Part shown: positions 1 to 4,508 of the stretch, piece after piece
Numbering within the stretch: the first letter of the stretch is position 1
How the letters are laid out: the number at the start of each line of letters is the position of its first letter
NCBI GenBank assembly: GCA_013139625.1
Contig: WTAK01000377.1
Coordinates: 1-5,537, forward strand
Length of the DNA stretch: 5,537 nucleotides
Reading direction: 5' to 3'
Origin: Candidatus Delongbacteria bacterium
Lineage (GTDB): Bacteria > UBA4055
Position numbers and translations under genes: made by a program
The notes under the pieces: model-generated
What the model was told of the DNA's origin: nothing
Databases searched by the model: none
The model's input: only the letters and a program-made list of their open reading frames with translations

Positions 1-101
1 ATATAAGTCTTTCCAACTTGCCGTGCTCCTTGCAGTAAAAGTGGTTTTCTATGAGAGGTATTTTTCCAATTTAATAATTGATTATAGATACTTCTCTTCA
101 T
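1..101 (-). CDS. AAA ATPase, AAA_14/DUF4143-type, N-terminal fragment (runs off left edge)
   Basis: ATG at 101-99 opens a frame that stays open to the window edge (33 complete codons). The peptide begins MKRSIYNQLLNWKN and reaches the P-loop GARQVGKT at residues 25-32, a Walker A motif for ATP binding. The layout is a short basic N-terminus, then RKPLLLQGARQVGKT, with Walker A near residue 25. This is typical of the large bacterial ATPase family that pairs an AAA_14 domain with a C-terminal DUF4143 domain (usually about 380-430 residues). The cellular role of that family is poorly defined, and the C-terminal part is not visible here. The start is supported by a strong Shine-Dalgarno sequence, AGGAGG, four bases upstream, much stronger than those of the hyd genes. 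The gene lies downstream of the hydF terminator and so has its own transcription. Its leader contains a four-copy 33-base repeat. Family assignment is by sequence pattern only. Confidence 0.82.
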   Translation of the reverse strand, partial: MKRSIYNQLLNWKNTSHRKPLLLQGARQVGKTY

Positions 102-230
102 TTTACCTCCTGAAAAGTGTTACAACAATATAATATTATCTCCGAAAAAACGCAATATTTATTTTAATTTATCTCCAAAAAAGTGTTATACAACCTTAAA
201 TTCATCTCCCAAAAATCGTAATTTCATAGC
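99..230 (-). repeat. Four degenerate tandem repeats, 33-base period, upstream of the ATPase gene
   Basis: Plus-strand CTCC cores lie at 107-110, 140-143, 173-176 and 206-209, each exactly 33 bases from the next. Around each core the plus strand reads roughly TTA-T/C-CTCC-N-AAAAA-N2-GTTA. On the transcribed (minus) strand this is an A/T-rich block, then GGAGAT (GGAGGT in the copy next to the gene). The conserved part is about 20 bases; the other 13 are AT-rich and variable. No fifth copy is visible upstream. The copy nearest the gene supplies the Shine-Dalgarno and start codon. At the equivalent positions the other copies have ATT, TTA and TTT, so they look like duplicated ribosome binding regions without a start codon. 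Frames through the array contain stops, so it is not coding. Function unknown: operator repeats, or ribosome standby or decoy sites, are possible. Confidence 0.75.
106..111 (-). promoter_or_regulatory. Strong Shine-Dalgarno of the ATPase gene
   Basis: On the minus strand AGGAGG is followed by TAAA and then the ATG at 101. It fixes the start of the ATPase gene. It is also the conserved GGAG core of the last of four 33-base repeats, so the ribosome binding site and the repeat are the same sequence. Confidence 0.8.
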
Positions 231-332
231 TAATCTTTGACTTTAAAACAAATATTACAATTACTCATTTGAAAACGATAAATAAATTAGATAAAATGAT
301 TTTTTATGGGGTTGTTTTTAAATAATGGGATC
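231..332. other. AT-rich spacer without a gene, possible weak promoter for the ATPase gene
   Basis: No ORF or strong hairpin is seen. On the minus strand TTGTTT (centred near 249) and TATGAA (centred near 225) are 17 bases apart and could be a weak sigma-70-type promoter for the ATPase gene. If so, transcription would start inside the upstream end of the 33-base repeat array, giving a leader of more than 100 bases. Each hexamer matches consensus at only about half to two thirds of positions, so this is a guess. Confidence 0.2.
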
Positions 333-333
333 C

Positions 334-411
334 GTAGGGGCGAACCCTTGTGGTCGCCCTATAAATTTATATGTTTTACATTAAACGGGCAGGCACAAGA
401 CCAGCCCCTAC
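334..411. repeat. REPIN-like element: two inverted GTAG-headed palindromes
   Basis: The plus strand has GTAG at 334-337 directly followed by an imperfect hairpin (GGGCGA at 338-343 pairing with TCGCCC at 354-359). The minus strand has GTAG at 411-408 directly followed by a second hairpin (387-407, GGGC plus GG/CC with one mismatch). The two face each other, and the outer nine bases CGTAGGGGC (333-341) and GCCCCTACG (404-412) are perfect inverted repeats. Both share the loop core CTTGTG. A GTAG or GGAG tetranucleotide 5' of a palindrome is the described hallmark of REP sequences mobilised by RAYT (TnpA-REP) proteins, and a pair in inverted orientation is a REPIN. Assignment to that class is inference from structure; no RAYT gene is in the window. 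Confidence 0.65.
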
Positions 412-456
412 GAACATATTTAAATTCGGATACAATATAAAAAAATCGTTATAATT

Positions 457-483
457 AAAAAAAGGGCGTATATCGATACGCCC
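457..483 (-). terminator. Intrinsic terminator of the hydGEF operon
   Basis: On the minus strand an 8-bp perfect stem (GGGCGTAT with ATACGCCC, 464-471 and 476-483) closes a 4-base loop and is directly followed by T7 (plus-strand A at 457-463). It begins 33 bases after the hydF stop codon. The hairpin is headed by GTAG (minus strand 487-484), like the two palindromes nearby, so it is a member of the same repeat family working as a terminator. Confidence 0.85.
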
Positions 484-487
484 CTAC
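484..487 (-). repeat. GTAG head of a third, solitary REP-like palindrome (hairpin 464-483)
   Basis: GTAG on the minus strand directly abuts the GGGC end of the terminator hairpin, the same head-plus-stem layout as the two palindromes at 334-411. It has the same orientation as the one at 387-411. The stem sequence differs (GGGCGTAT instead of GGGCGA or GGGC-N-GG), and the CTTGTG loop is absent. Confidence 0.55.
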
Positions 488-516
488 ATTGTTTCTTTAA
501 TTCGTTTGGAAAATGT

Positions 517-1803
517 TTATATCTTTAACCCATAAGGTTCAATAACCTTATTCAACGCATCCTTCCCTTCGAAGTACGAAAGCAAAACCCCATAATTCGT
601 AAAACTAACACCAGATTCGATAAGGTCTTCTATCCTAGCAGCAATAGCCTGCTGATCAAGCATACATCCACCACAATGAATCACAAGTTTATATTCTTTC
701 AGCTTATCATACTCAGCAAAGACCCTCCCAAAATAATGATCTACCTGAATAGTCCCCTTCCCAAATAACTCATCCATCTTTCTAGGAATCTGTACAGTAC
801 CAATATCCTCACCTTTCCTATCATGGTTACAACCTTCCGCAATAAGAACTTTATCACCGGGCTTTAGCTCCTGAAATGCTTTGATCCCGTTAACGAACAT
901 TTCAAGGTTTCCTCTGCTGAGAAAATTTATCATTACTATAGAAAAAGTAGTGACCATAAAATTAGAACCTTCAGTCCACTTTGAAACAATATCCATAGCT
1001 TGAGAATCAGTTATCAGCAATTGAAGTTTATTATCTTTGTTCAAATGAGCAATGAACTCATCAAATCTTTTCTTTTCTTCTGCAACTTCCTCTGACTTAA
1101 TACTACGAGCTTTTCCAAGGTTCATTCTATATGCAAAAGTTGGAACGTATCTTCTAACAAGATATTCTTCTATCATCATCTGTGGTCTAAGAAATCTTCC
1201 TTCCGGAGATTCTTCATCAATAGGAATATTGAGGAAAACTATCTTATTTGGATCCATCGTTGGTAGCAGAGGAGTCTTTATCTGCTGTAACTTTGAATTT
1301 GATTTGATAAAATCTATAAGCTGCTTATAATTTATTTTTTCTATGAGTTCCAGTTCAAGAACAGGAAAAAGATCATTAGGATTGACTTTATTTAATAGAT
1401 CAGTTAGATGACTTGGAGAATCTTTAAAACTGTTCACTATTATAAATAATTCTTTGCCTCTTTTCTTTGCAAGTTCAACGATCTCAGCCTCAGTAGAAAA
1501 ATTACCATTTAAATAATCTTCGTTGTTACTGTTCAGAACAAGTAAAACTATATCAGATCTTTTCAGAGCATTAAAAGATTTTATTTTCTTCTTCTCTCCA
1601 AGTACTCCAATCTCATCAATACCGGCAGTATCAAATATCTTTACAGGTCCAAGTTCATGAATTTCCATAACAGTGGTCTTAACATCTGCTGTTGTACCCG
1701 GAGTATTATCAACAATAGAAGTTTCATGCTGTGTAAGCAGGTTCATCAGGGTTGATTTACCCGAATTAACTCTTCCAAAAATACCTATATTAATTCTTTT
1801 CAT
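517..1803 (-). CDS. hydF: [FeFe]-hydrogenase maturation GTPase HydF
   Basis: HydF is the GTPase and [4Fe-4S] scaffold that receives the 2Fe subcluster made with HydG and HydE and delivers it to apo-[FeFe]-hydrogenase in the cytoplasm. Visible N-terminal Era/TrmE-type G domain: P-loop GRVNSGKST (residues 10-18), switch I PGTTADV (35-41), DTAG (58-61). A middle dimerisation region follows (about 185-320, with VFLNIPIDEESPEGRFLRPQ and LLITDSQ). The C-terminal cluster-binding motif is C325-N-H327, 48 residues, H376-C377-G-G-C380, matching the family's CxH-x(46-53)-HCxxC. The protein is 428 residues against about 400 in typical HydF; extra sequence appears around 215-258. The G4 position reads NSFKD (124-128) instead of NKxD, and no SA-type G5 is evident. 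ATG at 1803 is preceded by AAAGG six bases upstream, inside the end of hydE, and only two bases separate the genes, so translation is probably coupled. It is the last gene of the operon. Confidence 0.97.
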   Translation of the reverse strand: MKRINIGIFGRVNSGKSTLMNLLTQHETSIVDNTPGTTADVKTTVMEIHELGPVKIFDTAGIDEIGVLGEKKKIKSFNALKRSDIVLLVLNSNNEDYLNGNFSTEAEIVELAKKRGKELFIIVNSFKDSPSHLTDLLNKVNPNDLFPVLELELIEKINYKQLIDFIKSNSKLQQIKTPLLPTMDPNKIVFLNIPIDEESPEGRFLRPQMMIEEYLVRRYVPTFAYRMNLGKARSIKSEEVAEEKKRFDEFIAHLNKDNKLQLLITDSQAMDIVSKWTEGSNFMVTTFSIVMINFLSRGNLEMFVNGIKAFQELKPGDKVLIAEGCNHDRKGEDIGTVQIPRKMDELFGKGTIQVDHYFGRVFAEYDKLKEYKLVIHCGGCMLDQQAIAARIEDLIESGVSFTNYGVLLSYFEGKDALNKVIEPYGLKI

Positions 1804-1805
1804 AT

Positions 1806-2894
1806 TTAACCTTTAATTCTTTTCGCAAAATGCTTCGAATCACCCCATTCATTCAGAGCTACAACAGCGCCTGTTGATTTTATTCTTGCCATGATACAAC
1901 CTTTACACTTTTCTGCTTCCTCATCAAGGCAAGGTTTACCTTCATACAGCAAATAGCTTTCTCTATATTTCACCGGAGTAAGATTAGGCATGATCACATT
2001 CGCACCTGCTTTGATAGCTTTTTCACGACCTACAGGATCAAGCGTCTGCATAGCAGTTGTTGCTGCAATATTGATATCCGGCATAATTAATCTTAGAATT
2101 GCAACCATTCTTAAGGACAGCTCAAATCTATCTAGCTTAGGTATAAGAATATCTCTATCTTCATACATCGGTGTATCTTCACTTTCAATATAAGGTCCCA
2201 TACCGACCATATCCACATCAAAATTCTTAATAAAAATAAGATCGTCCGCCAGATGCCCGATATTTTGCCCCGGAAGTCCTATCATAACACCTGTACCTGT
2301 CTGATACCCATTCTCTTTTACAAGGTTTAAAGCTTTAACACGTTCATCAAAACTGTGCATCTTATCAGCAGGATGATACTTTGTATAAAGGTCTCTATTT
2401 GATGTCTCTATACGAATAAGGTATCTGTGCCCACCTGCTTTGAACCAGCGTTCTAAAATATCAGAAGTTTGTTCACCGAGAGATAAAGTAATCCCAAGTT
2501 TACCATCTGATAATTTCTTGATCTCTTTCAGCAGATATTCAATTTTATCAGTGAATTCTACAGAAGATACTTCACCTGCCTGAATAACTATACTACCGTA
2601 TCCTTCATCATAGGCAAATTTTGCACAAGCAAGAACTTCTTGGTCGGTCATAGTATATCTTCCCTGTTTATCATTCCCACGCCTTATACCGCAGTAATAA
2701 CAATTCTTGGCACAGATATTAGAATACTCTATTAAACCTCTAAAATATACATTATTTCCGATCGTTTCATTTCTGACCGCCCCTGCTTTTTCAAGAAGCA
2801 GTTCATGATCATCCTTCGTTGAAGGAGAAAGTAAAGTTATAATATCGTCTCTTGTTAGGTCTTTCTTATTTAAAATAGTTTCATATTTATTCAT
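1806..2894 (-). CDS. hydE: [FeFe]-hydrogenase maturation radical SAM protein HydE
   Basis: HydE is a radical SAM enzyme of H-cluster assembly. In current models it acts on the cysteine-bound Fe(CO)2CN synthon made by HydG, on the way to the 2Fe precursor loaded on HydF. The radical SAM motif C61-AKN-C65-YY-C68 (CX3CX2C) follows the first strand, as in the BioB/HydE/PylB group. Other family features are SLGEQ (138-142), the IRIETSNRDLYTKYHP block (160-174), GTGVMIGLPGQ (200-210) and the late barrel strand AATTAMQTL (277-285). The accessory cluster triad C322-x7-C330-x2-C333 is present; it is variable among HydE proteins and dispensable in studied cases. At 362 residues it is close to the usual 350. 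Context, between hydG and hydF, distinguishes it from BioB and PylB. ATG at 2894 has a weak TGGA seven bases upstream, and a 9-codon upstream frame overlaps it. Confidence 0.97.
   Translation of the reverse strand: MNKYETILNKKDLTRDDIITLLSPSTKDDHELLLEKAGAVRNETIGNNVYFRGLIEYSNICAKNCYYCGIRRGNDKQGRYTMTDQEVLACAKFAYDEGYGSIVIQAGEVSSVEFTDKIEYLLKEIKKLSDGKLGITLSLGEQTSDILERWFKAGGHRYLIRIETSNRDLYTKYHPADKMHSFDERVKALNLVKENGYQTGTGVMIGLPGQNIGHLADDLIFIKNFDVDMVGMGPYIESEDTPMYEDRDILIPKLDRFELSLRMVAILRLIMPDINIAATTAMQTLDPVGREKAIKAGANVIMPNLTPVKYRESYLLYEGKPCLDEEAEKCKGCIMARIKSTGAVVALNEWGDSKHFAKRIKG
1810..1814 (-). promoter_or_regulatory. hydF Shine-Dalgarno embedded in the end of hydE
   Basis: AAAGG on the minus strand lies six bases before the hydF ATG and forms part of the last sense codons of hydE (Lys-Gly-stop). 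Together with the two-base gap this supports translational coupling of HydE and HydF. Confidence 0.6.
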
Positions 2895-2920
2895 AGGTTA
2901 TTCCATTCTTTGTTTTTCAT
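2891..2920 (-). other. Possible leader ORF of nine codons overlapping the hydE start
   Basis: ATG at 2920-2918 opens a frame encoding MKNKEWNNL and ends with TGA at 2893-2891, which overlaps the hydE ATG as ATGA. The sequence just upstream, GGAGGGGA, is the arm of the intergenic hairpin repeat and resembles a strong Shine-Dalgarno with close spacing. The frame may deliver ribosomes to hydE, whose own site is weak. There is no direct evidence that it is translated, and so short a frame can arise by chance. Confidence 0.25.
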
Positions 2921-2921
2921 T

Positions 2922-2964
2922 CCCCTCCCGCGGAGGGGTGTCAGCCGATAGCTGACGGGGTGGT
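2922..2964. repeat. Double-hairpin intergenic repeat between hydG and hydE
   Basis: Two adjacent perfect dyads are present: CCCCTCC-CGC-GGAGGGG (2922-2938, 7-bp stem) and GTCAGC-CGATA-GCTGAC (2940-2956, 6-bp stem), followed by GGGGTGGT. The block is far more GC-rich than its surroundings and occupies half of the 81-base gap. It resembles dispersed palindromic intergenic repeats seen in many environmental bacterial genomes (recognition from memory, not checked). No T tract follows on either strand, so it is not a standard terminator. In the hydG-hydE transcript it would form a stable structure that could affect mRNA processing, or the level of hydE relative to hydG. Confidence 0.65.
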
Positions 2965-2975
2965 AGAACTATGTT

Positions 2976-4361
2976 TTAATAGTAAATATCTCTTTTACCT
3001 TTCTTGATCTTTTCAACGTTCTCAAGAACTTCTTTTCTTTTTTTAGCACTCAGAACATTCTCAGGTAAAGTTCTTTCTATCAGTGCATAACCTTTTTTCT
3101 TGAGTGTATCATTTGCAAAGTCTTCAAGATATTCTGTAAAAGTAAATACAGCATTAGGATAGCAATGAGCTTTAATAAGACCCGGTTTTGCTAGATCCAT
3201 AAAATCCTTACCTACTCTTCCAAGCCTATAACAACCGGTACAGAAACTTGGAATATGATCCATATCCACGATATCCTCAATAACTTCGTGAAGTGACCTG
3301 TGATCTCCTAACGAGAATTGGGCATCTGAGTGATCCTTCTTTGAATATCCACCAGGATCAGATTTAGAACCTGCACTTATTTGAGATATACCTAAGTGAA
3401 GAGCTTCTCTTCTTGTTTTAGCATTTTCTCTGGTACTTAAAATTATACCGGTATATGGAACGGTTATTCTTAAAATTGCGATTATTTTTCTAAAATCACT
3501 GTCTGTAACAGGGTGTGGCGGATTTGAAGCCACATCTGAGCCTGTTGCAGGTTCAAGTCTAGGAACTGAAATTGTATGCGGTCCTACACCAAATTTATCT
3601 TCAAGATGTTTTATATGCTGAAGCAATGCCATGATCTCATATTTATAATCAGTTAGACCGAATAGGATACCTATACCAACATCGTCGATACCGGCTTCCA
3701 TAGCCCTATCCATTGCACCAAGATGATAATCATAGTCAGATTTCGGACCTGATTGATGCATCTTTCTATATGTTTCTTCATGATAAGTTTCTTGAAACAG
3801 CTGGTAAGTTCCGATATTTGCTTCTTTTAATCTTTTATAATCTTCTACTTCAAGAGCTGCTATGTTAACATTTATCCTTCTAATATTACCTTTAGGTTTC
3901 TGTACTGCGTATATTGTTTTTAGAGCATCAATAGTGTAATCAACCCCATTTCTCCCAAGACCTTCTCCTGAAACTAAAAGTACTCTTTTATGACCTTGCT
4001 CGATCAATGCCTCAGTCTCTTCAGCGATCTGCTCCATGGTTAAAGTATTCCTATGGATCGACTTATTACTTTTTCTAAAACCGCAGTAAAGACATTCATT
4101 ATTACAAATGTTTGAGACGTAAAGTGGAGCAAAGAGAACGAGTCTTTTGCCATAAATTGTCTCCTTGATAAAATTAGCAACTTCTGCCAACTTATCAATA
4201 TCTTCTTTTGACTCAACTAAAAGTAACCGCTCTGCTTCTTCAAAACTTAACCCTTTAAGTTTTCTAGCTTTTTTTAAGATCTTATCCAATTCTTTTTCAT
4301 CAGGAGCAACTGCATTCTTCAAATACTCTTCGATCTTTTTGTCGTCTATAAAGTTTTTCAT
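2976..4361 (-). CDS. hydG: [FeFe]-hydrogenase maturation radical SAM tyrosine lyase HydG
   Basis: HydG cleaves tyrosine by radical SAM chemistry to p-cresol and dehydroglycine, and turns the latter into the CO and CN- ligands, delivering an Fe(CO)2CN-cysteine synthon for the H-cluster. From the start chosen here (461 residues) the radical SAM motif is C86-NNE-C90-LY-C93. The C-terminal auxiliary cluster motif is C374-TG-C377-x22-C400, within CTGCYRLGRVG and CYPNAVFTFTEYL. This CX2CX22C tail separates HydG from its relative ThiH, which lacks it. Family blocks QETYHEETYRKMHQSGPKSD, GILFGL, ISVPRLEPATGSD and ILSTREN are intact. Start choice: the longest frame begins with TTG at 4403, only about 7 bases from the predicted transcription start and with no Shine-Dalgarno. 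ATG at 4373 also lacks one. ATG at 4361 has TGGA seven bases upstream, the same arrangement as hydE. ATG 4373 remains possible. First gene of the hydGEF operon. Confidence 0.97.
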   Translation of the reverse strand: MKNFIDDKKIEEYLKNAVAPDEKELDKILKKARKLKGLSFEEAERLLLVESKEDIDKLAEVANFIKETIYGKRLVLFAPLYVSNICNNECLYCGFRKSNKSIHRNTLTMEQIAEETEALIEQGHKRVLLVSGEGLGRNGVDYTIDALKTIYAVQKPKGNIRRINVNIAALEVEDYKRLKEANIGTYQLFQETYHEETYRKMHQSGPKSDYDYHLGAMDRAMEAGIDDVGIGILFGLTDYKYEIMALLQHIKHLEDKFGVGPHTISVPRLEPATGSDVASNPPHPVTDSDFRKIIAILRITVPYTGIILSTRENAKTRREALHLGISQISAGSKSDPGGYSKKDHSDAQFSLGDHRSLHEVIEDIVDMDHIPSFCTGCYRLGRVGKDFMDLAKPGLIKAHCYPNAVFTFTEYLEDFANDTLKKKGYALIERTLPENVLSAKKRKEVLENVEKIKKGKRDIYY

Positions 4362-4416
4362 TTTTATGTCCATCGGTTTATTAGTTTCAAAGGTAATATA
4401 CAAACATATTGATACA

Positions 4417-4445
4417 ATAACATGAGATAAATCACATATTGTGAA
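4417..4445 (-). promoter_or_regulatory. Predicted sigma-70-type promoter of hydGEF
   Basis: On the minus strand TTCACA (4445-4440, five of six matches to TTGACA) and TGTTAT (4422-4417, four of six matches to TATAAT) are separated by 17 bases. Transcription would start near 4410, leaving a leader of about 50 bases before the chosen hydG start. The -35 hexamer is the right half of the Rex-type palindrome. The terminator upstream means the operon needs its own promoter here. Confidence 0.5.
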
Positions 4446-4456
4446 TTAATTCACAG
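4439..4456. promoter_or_regulatory. Rex-type operator overlapping the hydG -35 element
   Basis: TTGTGAATTAATTCACAG contains the perfect 16-base palindrome TGTGAATT/AATTCACA. It matches the Rex consensus TTGTGAA-N4-TTCACAA at 13 of 14 specified positions. Rex is an NADH-sensing repressor that releases DNA when NADH is high, and it is known to control fermentative and hydrogenase genes in several anaerobes. Overlap with the -35 is a classic repressor position. The core TGTGA-N6-TCACA also fits Crp/Fnr-family regulators such as Crp or HcpR, which cannot be excluded from sequence. Confidence 0.65.
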
Positions 4457-4472
4457 ATGAAAGCAACTGAAC

Positions 4473-4501
4473 AAAAAAAAGGTGGGGAAATCCCCACCTT
4501 T
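4473..4501 (-). terminator. Strong intrinsic terminator of the nuoF-like gene
   Basis: On the minus strand AAAGGTGGGG pairs with CCCCACCTTT (4492-4501 and 4478-4487) around a 4-base loop, and a run of T8 (plus-strand A 4473-4480) forms the end of the stem and the tail. It lies seven bases after the stop codon of the nuoF-like gene and separates it transcriptionally from hydG. Confidence 0.92.
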
Positions 4502-4508
4502 AAGTCAA

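Noticed and set aside
99..230. CRISPR array (33-base spaced repeats)
   Set aside because: The conserved part is short and degenerate, the unit including any 'spacer' is only 33 bases, and no cas gene is present; the array ends at a ribosome binding site.
1052..1330. Plus-strand frame of 92 codons
   Set aside because: Antisense shadow entirely inside hydF; no Shine-Dalgarno and no recognisable protein.
1990..2193. Plus-strand frame of 67 codons
   Set aside because: Antisense shadow inside hydE, which has intact family motifs throughout.
1806..2894. BioB or PylB as the identity of the hydE product
   Set aside because: The sequence blocks and CX7CX2C accessory triad fit HydE, and it sits between hydG and hydF.
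2922..2956. Terminator between hydG and hydE
   Set aside because: The hairpins are strong, but neither strand has a T tract after them, and hydE has no evident promoter, so read-through is more likely.
2976..4361. ThiH (thiamine synthesis) as the identity of the hydG product
   Set aside because: The CX2CX22C auxiliary cluster tail and the hydE/hydF neighbours identify HydG; ThiH lacks that tail.
4362..4403. N-terminal extension of HydG from TTG at 4403
   Set aside because: TTG lies about seven bases after the predicted transcription start, has no Shine-Dalgarno, and the extra residues do not resemble HydG. ATG at 4361 (or 4373) is a better start.
4165..4425. Plus-strand frame of 86 codons
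   Set aside because: Antisense to the hydG start and promoter; low-complexity Ser/Lys/Phe composition typical of a shadow frame.
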